A stretch of DNA of 37,504 bases from Candidatus Desulfolinea nitratireducens (GCA_014382535.1 JACNJN010000161.1:1-37504), one strand, 5' to 3'; positions 14,953 through 22,726 are shown, counted from the first letter of the stretch. Notes: a model not told the origin generated them from the sequence alone. A program made the numbers and translations.

Positions 14953-16251
14953 CTATCCAGCCGCGATATCTTCCAACATTTTGGTTGTCAATGATTTTGG
15001 TCGTTCGAGCGGCTGCCCAAGGGCGCGAGCCCACACATAGTTGGCTGTCACGCCCAAGGCACGTCCGACCCCAAAAAGAACAGTATAAAAGTCAAACTCG
15101 GTGATCCCATAATGATACTGGAGCGAGCCGCTGACCGCATCCACATTGGGCCATGGATTCTTGGCTTTGCCCTGCTCTTTGAGAACAGCAGGGATGATCT
15201 CGTCCATCATTTGCACAATCATAAAAAGTTCGTCGTTCGGGAAATGTTCCTTGCCAAATTTGAATTGGGCTGTATAGCGTGGATCAGGCACGCGCAAAAC
15301 AGCATGGCCGTAACCGGGGATAACTCGGCCGCTATCCAGCGTCTCATTGGCATATTCGGTCAATTGTTCTTTTGTCGGTACGCCGTTGAATTTATCCTTG
15401 ATACCCATCACAAAGGCCAGACAATTCTGATTTGCCAGACCATGCAGGGGACCGGCCAGTCCATTCATTGCAGCAGAGAAGGCAAAGAAAATATCAGAAA
15501 GTGATGAACCAACCAGGTGCATCGTATGCGCACTGACATTCCCGGATTCGTGGTCAGAATGCAGGATGAAGTACAGTCGGATCAGATCTGCATATTCTTT
15601 ATCATCCACACCCATCATTTTGGCGAAATTAGCGCCAAAATCCAGATTTGGATCATAACTCGGCTCTGCTTTTGCTCTGTATTTCAGTTGATAAATGAAA
15701 GCTGCGATCACACCCAATTTGCTGGTCAATGTCATCGCATCATCCAGGGCTGGCTCCCATAAATCCATTTTGCTCATGCCTTCAGCATAGCGTTTCGCAA
15801 ATTTCGAATCGTTTTGTAAGGTCAAAATGGCCTGGGAGAATAACGCCATCGGATGGGTATCCTTTGGCATATCTCGCAATACCTTGAAAACATGATCGGG
15901 GACATGACTATTCTTTGCCCACTCGGCTTCGACTTCCAGGGCCTGCTCTTTTGTTGGAAAGTCGCCAACCATTAAAAGATAATAAAGACCGCCGACATAG
16001 GGCATTTCAGCCCCATCTGGCTTGGGCAATCTTTCCAATACTACGGGAAGGGTATGACCGCGAAAACGGATTCCCTCATTTGGGTCAACAAAAGAAATGT
16101 CGGTTACGAGGGCTCTGACGGCACGCATTCCGCCATAAATCTGGCTGATTGTAACTTCCCCCACCACCTTATCACCATGTTCTTCGAGCAATTTGGTGAC
16201 ACGCTCACGCCATTCCGGCAATTGCGCTGAAATTTTATCATGCAAAATCAT
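14953..16251 (-). CDS. gltA: Citrate synthase, eukaryote-like type
   Basis: Condenses oxaloacetate and acetyl-CoA at the entry of the TCA cycle. The 432-residue sequence carries the catalytic set H270 (PLHGLANQ), H316 (PGYGHAVLR) and D387 (EFDFYTVLFG), equivalent to H274/H320/D375 of the pig mitochondrial enzyme. The wording of these motifs is of the mitochondrial kind rather than that of E. coli GltA or the common bacterial type II. There is no targeting peptide. GAGGAGATACC precedes the ATG. It lies downstream of mdh on the same strand with a 67-nt gap containing a GCCGCA/TGCGGC hairpin (16286-16310), so the two TCA genes may be partly co-transcribed. Confidence 0.93.
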   Translation of the reverse strand: MILHDKISAQLPEWRERVTKLLEEHGDKVVGEVTISQIYGGMRAVRALVTDISFVDPNEGIRFRGHTLPVVLERLPKPDGAEMPYVGGLYYLLMVGDFPTKEQALEVEAEWAKNSHVPDHVFKVLRDMPKDTHPMALFSQAILTLQNDSKFAKRYAEGMSKMDLWEPALDDAMTLTSKLGVIAAFIYQLKYRAKAEPSYDPNLDFGANFAKMMGVDDKEYADLIRLYFILHSDHESGNVSAHTMHLVGSSLSDIFFAFSAAMNGLAGPLHGLANQNCLAFVMGIKDKFNGVPTKEQLTEYANETLDSGRVIPGYGHAVLRVPDPRYTAQFKFGKEHFPNDELFMIVQMMDEIIPAVLKEQGKAKNPWPNVDAVSGSLQYHYGITEFDFYTVLFGVGRALGVTANYVWARALGQPLERPKSLTTKMLEDIAAG

Positions 16252-16318
16252 GGTATCTCCTCACAAGCTACTATACTGTTAAATGGCCGCACTCTTTTCC
16301 AAAATGCGGCTGGCCTGC

Positions 16319-17254
16319 CTAAAGCTCAACAAGGCCCTTAAGTTCTTCTACGCTTTTGGCGACAGCATCAGCGGAATTTTGCAAAGCTGTCTTTTCGTCT
16401 TCATTCAAATCGTACTCGATGATCTTCTCAACGCCACCTTTACCAAGCATGACGGGAACACCGAAGAAGATCCCCTTTTGTCCATATTCGCCATTCAGAT
16501 AAGCGGCACAAGGGACAATAAGTTTCTTATCTTTCAAAATGGCCTCAGCCATCTGCGCGATTGCGGCAGAGGGGGCATAGAAAGCAGAGCCAGTCTTCAA
16601 CAGACCAACGATCTCGCCCCCACCTTTGCGGGTGCGCTGTACGATCGCTTCCAATTTATCGGCATCAAGATATTTTTCCAGCGGGACGCCGGCAATATTC
16701 GAGTGACGGGTCAACGGAACCATCGAGTCGCCATGTCCACCGAGAACATAGCAATTGATATTCTGGACACTTACGCCTGTTTCCATGGCGATAAATGCAC
16801 TCATCCGGGCGGAGTCCAGGATCCCGGCCTGACCGATGATCTTGTTTGCGGGTAACCCTGTTTTCATCATCGTCATATAGGTCATCGTGTCAAGCGGGTT
16901 GGTCAGGATCAGATAAATCGCGTTTGGCGAATATTTGATTGTTTCTTCCGCAACCGAACCGACAATATTGGCATTCTTCACCAGCAGATCTTCGCGGGTC
17001 ATACCCGGCTTGCGGGGCAAACCTGCGGTGATCACAACGATGTCGGAATCTTTGGTATCTGCGTAGTCGTTGGATCCTAAAATCATCACGTCCTTGCCGA
17101 TAATGGGCATGGCCTGAGTCATATCGAGAGCTTTGCCCTGTGGCATCCCCTCCATGATGTCAACCAAAACGATGTCGGCTATTTCACGCTCAGCCAGCCA
17201 ATGTGCCGTTGTCGAACCAGTCATCCCAGCGCCAATTACAGAAATCTTTGCCAT
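16319..17254 (-). CDS. mdh: Malate dehydrogenase (LDH-like type)
   Basis: Oxidises malate to oxaloacetate with NAD. The 311-residue protein starts MAKISVIGAGMTGSTTAHWL; I chose this ATG (17254) because GGAGGAGAT precedes it, while a longer frame from 17293 adds 13 unlikely residues. Landmarks: Rossmann GAGMTG, an acidic residue after the second strand (VDIMEG) favouring NAD, the substrate loop RKPGMTREDL (whose first Arg follows the MDH rather than the LDH pattern), LTNPLD, and catalytic His in GGHGDSMVPL. These assign it to the LDH-like MDH group common in Chloroflexota. It sits upstream of gltA, supplying that enzyme's substrate. Confidence 0.93.
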   Translation of the reverse strand: MAKISVIGAGMTGSTTAHWLAEREIADIVLVDIMEGMPQGKALDMTQAMPIIGKDVMILGSNDYADTKDSDIVVITAGLPRKPGMTREDLLVKNANIVGSVAEETIKYSPNAIYLILTNPLDTMTYMTMMKTGLPANKIIGQAGILDSARMSAFIAMETGVSVQNINCYVLGGHGDSMVPLTRHSNIAGVPLEKYLDADKLEAIVQRTRKGGGEIVGLLKTGSAFYAPSAAIAQMAEAILKDKKLIVPCAAYLNGEYGQKGIFFGVPVMLGKGGVEKIIEYDLNEDEKTALQNSADAVAKSVEELKGLVEL

Positions 17255-17413
17255 ATCTCCTCCATGGAAATAAAGTGAACCTTGGGTATACATTAAACTT
17301 CGATAAATGTGATTGCATATATCCCAGATAGGATACTATCAAATCATTCAAGAGGCTAGTTTAATTTGTCATATTTGGAGTGTGTAATGTCTAACGTAAA
17401 CTCATATAAAAAG

Positions 17414-17445
17414 AAAAGCTTGTCAAAGAGAAAAGACAAGCTTTT
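17414..17445 (-). terminator. Terminator downstream of trxB
   Basis: AAAAGCTTGTC (17414-17424) pairs with GACAAGCTTTT (17435-17445). In the minus direction it is followed by TCTTTTTATA. It lies 18 nt past the trxB stop; the plus direction would also give a T-run (TTTTTTG). Confidence 0.8.
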
Positions 17446-17462
17446 TTGTTTCCAATGGATAT

Positions 17463-18434
17463 CTAAAGACCTTTTTCTTCAATATATCGGACCGCTTGAA
17501 TCGCTGCGGCCGCTCCCATGCCTGCCGAAGTGACTACCTGTCGAAAATGCGGATCGGCCACCTCACCAGCGGCGTAAACGCCCTCAACACTGGTTTGCAT
17601 CAGACCATCAACAACGATATAGCCTCCATCATCGAGGGCTAACTGACCGTCAAATATATCTGTATTTGGGGTGTGCCCAATGAAGATAAAAAGACCGTCC
17701 GTCTCGATGGCAGATTCCTCTTCCGTTTTGAGATTTTTTATTTTAACGGAAGCAACTTTTTCGTCCCCAACGACATCGGTGACGACCGTATCCCAGATAA
17801 AATCGATTTTCGGATTCTCGTTCGCTCGCGTTATCAGGATTTGACCTGCGCGTAATTCGTCCCGTCGGTGAATGATCGTTACGGAGGTGGCATGACGTGT
17901 CAGATAGAGGGCCTCTTCCAGAGCGCTGTCGCCGCCACCCACTACAACAACCTTCTTGTCTTTGAAGAACCAGCCATCACAGGTTGCACAATAGGATACA
18001 CCTCGGCCGGTTAGTTCTTCTTCTCCGGGGATATTCAAATGATTGGGACGCGCACCAGTTGCGATGATGACTGTGTTTGCCTGATATTCGCCGCTCTCTG
18101 TCTTGATCTGGAAGGGGTGTTTTGTCAGGTCAACTTCGGTTGCCGTATCAAACTCGGTTATTGAGCCGAAGCGCTCAGCCTGTTTTTGGAATAGATCACC
18201 CAATTCGCTCCCGCCAACCCCCTCAGGGAAACCGGGGTAGTTTTCGATCATGTGGGTTAACGCGGCCTGCCCGCCTAATTCCATCCCCGTCAGGACAACC
18301 GGAGCCAACTCTGCGCGGGCTGCATATAGCGCAGCGGAAAAGCCTGCGGGCCCCGAACCGATGACAAGCATCTTTAGCGGCTCATCCCCATTTGCAGAAG
18401 GGCTGGATAGATTGGATAAATTTAGATCGAGCAT
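17463..18434 (-). CDS. trxB: Thioredoxin reductase
   Basis: This NADPH-dependent flavoenzyme keeps thioredoxin reduced. The 323-residue protein has FAD-binding VIGSGPAGFSAALYAA (about 24-39), the redox pair C149-A-T-C152 in YCATCDGWFF, the NADPH-binding GGGDSALEEALYLT just after it, and the C-terminal FAD motif VEGVYAAGEVADPHFRQ. The order and length are normal for low-molecular-weight TrxB. The N-terminus is about 20 residues longer than usual (LSSPSANGDEPLK). GGAGG stands 6 nt before the ATG. It lies behind groES but is separated from it by a terminator hairpin. Confidence 0.94.
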   Translation of the reverse strand: MLDLNLSNLSSPSANGDEPLKMLVIGSGPAGFSAALYAARAELAPVVLTGMELGGQAALTHMIENYPGFPEGVGGSELGDLFQKQAERFGSITEFDTATEVDLTKHPFQIKTESGEYQANTVIIATGARPNHLNIPGEEELTGRGVSYCATCDGWFFKDKKVVVVGGGDSALEEALYLTRHATSVTIIHRRDELRAGQILITRANENPKIDFIWDTVVTDVVGDEKVASVKIKNLKTEEESAIETDGLFIFIGHTPNTDIFDGQLALDDGGYIVVDGLMQTSVEGVYAAGEVADPHFRQVVTSAGMGAAAAIQAVRYIEEKGL

Positions 18435-18452
18435 ATAAACCTCCGTTTATAA

Positions 18453-18480
18453 AAAGAACCCTGCGCTGGCAGAGTTCTTT
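18453..18480 (-). terminator. Terminator between groES and trxB
   Basis: AAAGAACCCTGC (18453-18464) pairs with GCAGAGTTCTTT (18469-18480), with one mismatch and a 4-nt loop. In the minus direction the run TTCTTTTTATA follows. It uncouples groES from trxB. Confidence 0.75.
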
Positions 18481-18497
18481 GAGTTCAGGCAAGAAAC

Positions 18498-18773
18498 CTA
18501 TTTGACTATTGCCAGTAAGTCGGTGGCTTCCATAATCATATGTTCAACACCTTCCAGTTTAATCTCGGTGCCGGTATATTTCGGGAAGAGAACCTTCTGG
18601 CCAACTTTGACCATCATTTCTTCATCATCACCCACTGCGATAACTTCACCGATCTGTGGTTTTTCTTTGGCGGAATCAGGTAAGATCAATCCGCTGGCTG
18701 TTTTGGCTTCCTGTTCGATGGGGCGTACGAGAACGCGAATTCCCAAAGGTACGATATTTGTCTTCTTACTCAT
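18498..18773 (-). CDS. groES: Co-chaperonin GroES
   Basis: The 10-kDa lid of the GroEL chaperonin. I set the start at MSKKTNIVPLG (18773), with AAGGAG 9 nt upstream; a longer frame to 18824 overlaps the promoter. The 91 residues show the family signature VPLGIRVLVRP, the mobile-loop region EQEAKTASGLILPDSAKEKP that docks GroEL, and the end GTEIKLEGVEHMIMEATDLLAIVK. groEL is not adjacent, which is unusual but known in some phyla. No CIRCE inverted repeat is seen in front of it. Confidence 0.93.
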   Translation of the reverse strand: MSKKTNIVPLGIRVLVRPIEQEAKTASGLILPDSAKEKPQIGEVIAVGDDEEMMVKVGQKVLFPKYTGTEIKLEGVEHMIMEATDLLAIVK

Positions 18774-18822
18774 TGTCTTTCTCCTTAGAATTTTTTTCCT
18801 GCCCGATAACGAGCAAAATATC

Positions 18823-18828
18823 ATTATA
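18823..18828 (-). promoter_or_regulatory. -10 box of groES
   Basis: TATAAT on the minus strand, 49 nt upstream of the groES start. No clear -35 is seen at 16-18 nt. Confidence 0.5.
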
Positions 18829-18892
18829 ACAGCGCTATTTTATCAGATGTTTCGTGAGAAAAAAGGGTATCCACTAATCTCATACAAAATGC

Positions 18893-20239
18893 TTATATAA
18901 CGGCCTTGTCTGTGATCTTCAAGGCTTCATCCAGCACTTCAAAACCCTCTGCTAACTGTTCCTCAGTGATATTCAAAGGCGGAACAATGAGTACAGTATG
19001 CCAATGAACGGACAAAAAGAGACCATGGTCGCGGCAATATTTATTAAAGGCTTCCATTTCAGAGCTGGATGAATCCCAAGGCGCCATTGGCTCTTTGGTT
19101 TCACGATTTTTGACCAGTTCAAGAATGCCAAACAAACCAATTGAACGAACATCGCCAACAGATGGATGTGCTTCTCCTAAATCGGTTAGCATCCGATTCA
19201 AACTTGGCCCAAGGCTTGCTGCGTTTTCGATCAGCTTATCATCGCGCATAACATTGACGTTCGCGATCATTGCTGCCAACGAAACGGGATGCGCAGTATA
19301 GGTTAACCCTGAACGGAAAATTTTATCTTCAAAAAAGGAAGCGATCTCATTTGTCATACCTACTGCACCGAGAGGCGCATAAGCTGAGGTAAGGCCCTTG
19401 GCCATCGTTATGATGTCGGGGGACACACCCCAATGATCCACGGCGAACCAGGCTCCTGTACGTCCAAAACCGCTCATCACTTCATCAGCGATCAACAAAA
19501 TTCCATATTTATCACAAATCGCGCGCAGCCCCTGCATATATCCATCTGGTGGAATAATGACGCCGTTTGTCCCAGTGACCGTCTCTATCAAGATCGCCGC
19601 AATAGTTTCTCCTCCCTCGTAAAGGATGATTTCCTCAATATGATTGAGATAATCTTGTGTAAATTCAGCTTCGGAGATGTTGGGGTTCGTACGATGAAAA
19701 GTAGAACGATAACGATAGGGATCCAGGAAATGGACAACACCGTGCATCAGATTTGGCTCCCACTTCGTCCGGCGGGGATCGCCGGTGAGCGCCATCGCGC
19801 CGGCTGTCGCACCGTGATAAGAACGGTAGCGCGTCAGGATTTTGTGATGCCCAGTAAAGGCTCGCGCCAATTTGACGGCATTCTCGTTGGCATCAGCACC
19901 GCCGAGGGTGAAGAGGAAATGGTTAATGCCTTCGGGTGTGACCTCTGCCAAAGTTTTTCCCGCCAGCGCCCGGACTTTTGTCGCCATTGGTGGGCCGGCA
20001 AAGGGCAGCTCGTGCAATTGCTCTGTCATCGCGTTGATGATGCGCTCGTCGCCATGACCGGCATTGACACACATCGTCATCGAGTTGAAATCGAGATAGC
20101 GTTTGCCATCTGTATCCCAAAAGTAAACGCCTTTGGCACGTTCTACTGAAATCGGGTTGACCTTGCCCTGTGCAGACCACGTCCAGAAGCCGTGTTCGCG
20201 CATGAGGGGGAGTATTTGATCGTTATCTAATTCAAACAT
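18893..20239 (-). CDS. Class III (PLP) aminotransferase
   Basis: A 448-residue fold-type I aminotransferase. Landmarks: N-terminal GVYFWDTDGKRYLDFNS, GGADANENAVKLAR (about 113-126), YHGATAGAMALTG, PLP-ring Asp in ADEVMSGFGRTG (D252), and the Schiff-base Lys in ITMAKGLTSAYAPLG (K281). The pattern fits the omega-amino-acid or taurine/beta-alanine-pyruvate transaminase branch more than ornithine aminotransferase. The true amino donor cannot be told from sequence. CGAGG lies just before the ATG. It is alone, with groES downstream on the same strand but carrying its own -10 box. Confidence 0.88.
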   Translation of the reverse strand: MFELDNDQILPLMREHGFWTWSAQGKVNPISVERAKGVYFWDTDGKRYLDFNSMTMCVNAGHGDERIINAMTEQLHELPFAGPPMATKVRALAGKTLAEVTPEGINHFLFTLGGADANENAVKLARAFTGHHKILTRYRSYHGATAGAMALTGDPRRTKWEPNLMHGVVHFLDPYRYRSTFHRTNPNISEAEFTQDYLNHIEEIILYEGGETIAAILIETVTGTNGVIIPPDGYMQGLRAICDKYGILLIADEVMSGFGRTGAWFAVDHWGVSPDIITMAKGLTSAYAPLGAVGMTNEIASFFEDKIFRSGLTYTAHPVSLAAMIANVNVMRDDKLIENAASLGPSLNRMLTDLGEAHPSVGDVRSIGLFGILELVKNRETKEPMAPWDSSSSEMEAFNKYCRDHGLFLSVHWHTVLIVPPLNITEEQLAEGFEVLDEALKITDKAVI

Positions 20240-20309
20240 GAGACCTCGATATTCGATAGAAGAAAACAGAGCTTTTTTGTGCGGCGAATGGTATCACGGT
20301 TTGGGATTA

Positions 20310-20353
20310 GGGAAAAGAAAATCGGTGCAGGAGTTTGATGTCCCTACACCGAT
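20310..20353 (-). terminator. Terminator-like hairpin with repeated sequence, copy A
   Basis: ATCGGTG (20321-20327) pairs with CACCGAT (20347-20353), with partial pairing further in. In the minus direction it is followed by TTTTCTTTTCCC. The flank GGGAAAAGAAAATCGGT (20310-20326) is repeated exactly at 20730-20746. Confidence 0.5.
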
Positions 20354-20446
20354 ATAAAGGCGAATAGAAAGAAGTTAGATTCTCTAGGGTGTTGGGGTTG
20401 CTGTTGACATAAGTCAAGAGTAGGAGAAGATACCTGAGTGCTAATG

Positions 20447-20481
20447 AAACAGACCCACTCCGAATGCAAATGGGTCTGTTT
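20447..20481. terminator. Hairpin following the small ORF
   Basis: A perfect 11-bp stem, AAACAGACCCA (20447-20457) with TGGGTCTGTTT (20471-20481). Neither side has a long T-run, so it may be a terminator or an RNA-stabilising stem. It lies 35 nt past the end of the candidate small ORF. Confidence 0.5.
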
Positions 20482-20516
20482 ATAAAACAACTTGCTTATT
20501 CAATTGTCACCTACAC

Positions 20517-20630
20517 TTACTCGATGCCGCAAGCACCTGTCTGTTGATTTAGCTCGTTAAGCTTTCCTGAGATAATCCACAGGTGGGGTTTATCGACGAG
20601 GCCGCCAGCGGTTGGAAAGGATGAATATAT
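20517..20630 (-). CDS. Candidate 37-residue peptide gene with non-standard start
   Basis: A minus-strand frame opens after a TAA and runs through YSSFPTAGGLVDKPHLWIIS and GKLNELNQQTGACGIE to TAA at 20517-20519. AAGGAGGT, a perfect ribosome site, stands at 20648-20641, and ATA at 20630 is 10 nt after it; there is no ATG, GTG or TTG. A promoter (20664-20692) and a hairpin (20447-20481) bracket it. Composition is mixed with a single Cys near the end. It may be a real small gene with a mutated start (ATG to ATA), a peptide-product precursor, or a chance frame behind a ribosome-site-like sequence. Confidence 0.25.
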   Translation of the reverse strand: MYSSFPTAGGLVDKPHLWIISGKLNELNQQTGACGIE

Positions 20631-20663
20631 TTTATGGGGAACCTCCTTTCGTTAGTCACTTCC

Positions 20664-20692
20664 ATTATTGCGGATTTATTGCTGAAAAGCAA
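20664..20692 (-). promoter_or_regulatory. Candidate promoter upstream of the small ORF
   Basis: TTGCTT (20692-20687), a 17-nt spacer and AATAAT (20669-20664) on the minus strand, 15 nt before the AAGGAGGT. Confidence 0.4.
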
Positions 20693-20729
20693 GTACCTTT
20701 CAGATTTATCAGAATTCGTTAATTCTTAT

Positions 20730-20746
20730 GGGAAAAGAAAATCGGT
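20730..20746. repeat. 17-bp direct repeat, copy B
   Basis: GGGAAAAGAAAATCGGT is identical to 20310-20326, and the following CCCTACACC block is also shared. In the minus direction it gives a C/T-rich tail after an imperfect hairpin, 55 nt past the stop of the 20802-21482 gene. Both copies may be terminators of the same design. Confidence 0.55.
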
Positions 20747-20801
20747 ATGATGAACACTCCCCTACACCCGCATCGTCGTTGTTGGTACGATCAGTTTTTA
20801 G

Positions 20802-21482
20802 CTAAGTACCAGATACTTCATACAGGTTAGCACGCCCCCGTTTGCCTATTAGCTTGATTATATTCGCCTTTCGCAGGCAATATGCCATTTTTTGTGATAG
20901 TTGTTTCCTGATGCCCATTCTCTCTGCCAGGTCTTTACCTGTAAATTCTCCCATCCCCCTGGGGAGCAGTGTATGCCAATCAGCTGGATTCTCAAACAAA
21001 ATTTGATCTACGACCTCCAGCAAGCGACGCTCTTTGATTCCCCATCCTTTTCTGCGCCATTTTCGCTTCCCTTCGTACTGCCAAAATTCCTCTTCCTTTG
21101 TCATCAAAACTTCCAGCGAGAAATTGGAGTTCTCCAGCAATTGCGGAAAGCTGACCATTTCCCCAAAAACCTCCTCCACTCGTCCCCTTTTGGGTGACTT
21201 GCGGCGTGTGATTTCACCGCCCACATTTTTCGGCAATTTGACGATCCACTTCTCATAAGCAATGGGATAAACCAATCGCACGCTATGTGAACTCAGCAAC
21301 TTGTTCAGCTTTGGTTTGATGGATGCAAAATTCCCTGTCTGGATTTCAACCAGTAAATCCCCTTGAACAATGTCGATCACAAAGCCATCCACTTTGACTT
21401 CAATTTGATCCCCAGGCTGTACATACCATTTCTTCAATGATGCGTGGAGCGGTTTTTCGTTTAGTACGCCAATATTTGACAT
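20802..21482 (-). CDS. Nuclease-like (PD-(D/E)XK-type) protein with winged-helix end
   Basis: A 226-residue soluble protein. The N-terminal half reads HASLKKWYVQPGDQIEVKVDG, then FVIDIVQGDLLVEIQTGNF and a KLNKLLSSHSVRLVYPI helix-strand. The spacing D (about 35), then E-I-Q (about 46-48) after a beta hairpin, matches the core of PD-(D/E)XK nuclease folds, with Q in place of the usual Lys. The C-terminal region from about 170 (LPRGMGEFTGKDLAERMGIRKQ, split here by type) looks like a winged helix for DNA binding. No known defence partner is adjacent. A TATAAT (21494-21489) ends 6 nt before the ATG and there is no ribosome site, so the mRNA is probably leaderless. Confidence 0.55.
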   Translation of the reverse strand: MSNIGVLNEKPLHASLKKWYVQPGDQIEVKVDGFVIDIVQGDLLVEIQTGNFASIKPKLNKLLSSHSVRLVYPIAYEKWIVKLPKNVGGEITRRKSPKRGRVEEVFGEMVSFPQLLENSNFSLEVLMTKEEEFWQYEGKRKWRRKGWGIKERRLLEVVDQILFENPADWHTLLPRGMGEFTGKDLAERMGIRKQLSQKMAYCLRKANIIKLIGKRGRANLYEVSGT

Positions 21483-21488
21483 TTTGAG

Positions 21489-21529
21489 ATTATATCAACA
21501 AGGGGTGTACTGGCCTTTTCTGCTATACT
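21489..21529. promoter_or_regulatory. Divergent -10 boxes giving leaderless starts
   Basis: Minus strand TATAAT (21494-21489) is 6 nt from the ATG at 21482. Plus strand TATACT (21524-21529) is 7 nt from the ATG at 21537. No -35 hexamers or ribosome sites are evident for either gene. Confidence 0.55.
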
Positions 21530-21536
21530 GCCCTGC

Positions 21537-22079
21537 ATGAAAACTTTCCCCCACACCCGGATCATCGTCGTCGGGACGACCAGCTCCGGTAAATCCACCC
21601 TGGCTGAAAATCTGGCAATTAAACTGGGTCTGGATTTCGTCGAGTTGGACGCCCTCTATTGGCAACCCAATTGGGTAGGTACGCCTGATGATGAGTTTGA
21701 TACCAAGGTGGATGACGCAACGCACGGCGACCATTGGGTGGTTGCCGGGAATTACAGTCGTACCCGCCCCATCACCTGGCCTCGTGCGGAAGTGATCATC
21801 TGGCTGGATTATTCATTGCCCGTTATCTTTTGGCAATTAACAAGGCGTACCCTTCGGCGTACATTTACACGTGAGGTACTCTGGGGGACAAATGTGGAAA
21901 GACTTTGGCCGCACCTCAAGTTTTGGTCGGATGTGTCACTTTTTAAGTGGCTCTTCAAAACTTATTGGCGGCGAAAAAGGGAGTATCCAGCACTCATGGC
22001 GCAGCCAGAACATCAGCATTTGAAACTGATCCGATTTACTTCCCCACGGGAAACGCAGGATTGGCTGGAGTATTTATAA
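21537..22079 (+). CDS. FlaR-like P-loop kinase (adenylate-kinase-related)
   Basis: A 180-residue P-loop protein with Walker A GTTSSGKSTLAE (about 13-24), the segment LGLDFVELDALYWQPNW, then WVVAGNYSRTRPITWPRAEVIIWLDYS and a TRRTLRR basic helix. This layout is that of the small 'topology modulation' or adenylate-kinase-related family (FlaR-like), whose members are annotated as nucleoside kinases without firm substrates. A -10 box lies 7 nt before the ATG, suggesting a leaderless mRNA. It is followed by a REP-like repeat. Confidence 0.75.
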   Translation: MKTFPHTRIIVVGTTSSGKSTLAENLAIKLGLDFVELDALYWQPNWVGTPDDEFDTKVDDATHGDHWVVAGNYSRTRPITWPRAEVIIWLDYSLPVIFWQLTRRTLRRTFTREVLWGTNVERLWPHLKFWSDVSLFKWLFKTYWRRKREYPALMAQPEHQHLKLIRFTSPRETQDWLEYL

Positions 22080-22083
22080 AAAT

Positions 22084-22223
22084 GTCACTGCCTGTACTGT
22101 GCGTACATCGTCCCAATGTCCTTCGGGAGGCACACGTGCGAGGAAGGCGTAGCCTGACGTGGCAGTCTCCATCACATAGGAGGAGATCGCCGCGTCGGTT
22201 TATTGCCCTCCTCGCGATGACGA
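22084..22223. repeat. REP-like dispersed repeat, copy 2
   Basis: Shares GTCACTGC, GCAGTCTCC (22162-22170), an 11-nt gap, GGAGATCGCC (22182-22191), GTCGG and CCTCGCGA-GAC with the copy at 909-996. It is longer at its left side, with an insert of about 50 nt. It lacks the inverted ends that surround copy 1. Confidence 0.65.
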
Positions 22224-22227
22224 ATCC

Positions 22228-22719
22228 CTAATTCCTTATCATCCACCGTACTAATAAACTCATCCCCCAAACACTGGCCAGCCCAAGAAAGATTGCCCAT
22301 TCAAAACTGAATGCTGATTGCCAACTCATGGCAATACTGGAAAAAATCAGTGTCAGAACGATCAACAAGCCCAACCTGGCCAAATGTGTACGCTCCAAAC
22401 GCTTGCTGTCCTCACCCTGTGCAGCGTAACGTAAACGGTTGCTGAATGAAGACAGGTCGTAAGCCAGTAACCCGCCCACGCCCCCGACCAGCATCCAGCC
22501 GAATGGCAAGTTGATCCAGAGTCCGGCCGCGGCGGCCAGTGTTGTGGCGGTCAGCCCTATCGCTGAGAACCATCTCCTCCGGCGCCAAATGCTCCATCCC
22601 CAGAGCAAACCGAGCCCAAGGATTGCAAATGCTAGATCCGGATTGCCACCATCATAATATCCCCAGGCCAGCGAACCAATCCCCAATAGCAAGTTAATGA
22701 TCAATGCAATCGTAGACAT
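22228..22719 (-). CDS. Four-helix membrane protein of unknown function
   Basis: This 163-residue protein has about five hydrophobic stretches: 3-20, 27-41, 52-82, 108-127 and 138-160, with a charged RRRR turn after the second and a soluble loop (SSFSNRLRYAAQGEDSKRLERTH, about 90-112 in parts) between the middle and last pairs. No family is recognised. It follows the interrupted small membrane gene by 7 nt, with GAGG in that gene's last codons as ribosome site, so the two were built as one operon. A possible role is a paired small membrane complex, but nothing in the sequence indicates what it does. Confidence 0.6.
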   Translation of the reverse strand: MSTIALIINLLLGIGSLAWGYYDGGNPDLAFAILGLGLLWGWSIWRRRRWFSAIGLTATTLAAAAGLWINLPFGWMLVGGVGGLLAYDLSSFSNRLRYAAQGEDSKRLERTHLARLGLLIVLTLIFSSIAMSWQSAFSFEWAIFLGLASVWGMSLLVRWMIRN

Positions 22720-22726
22720 ATTTTCT

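Noticed and set aside
15112-15504. 130-codon plus-strand frame opposite gltA
   Set aside because: Antisense shadow of citrate synthase; all catalytic motifs are on the minus strand.
16283-16855. 190-codon plus-strand frame opposite mdh
   Set aside because: Antisense shadow of a well-supported malate dehydrogenase; no ribosome site or motif.
19433-20149. 238-codon plus-strand frame opposite the aminotransferase
   Set aside because: It lies fully within a gene with clear motifs, has no family resemblance, and is rich in His, Cys and Arg as expected for an antisense shadow.
20354-20729. Structured RNA such as tmRNA, RNase P RNA or 6S RNA in the long gap
   Set aside because: None of the conserved cores of these RNAs could be found on either strand; only simple hairpins are visible.
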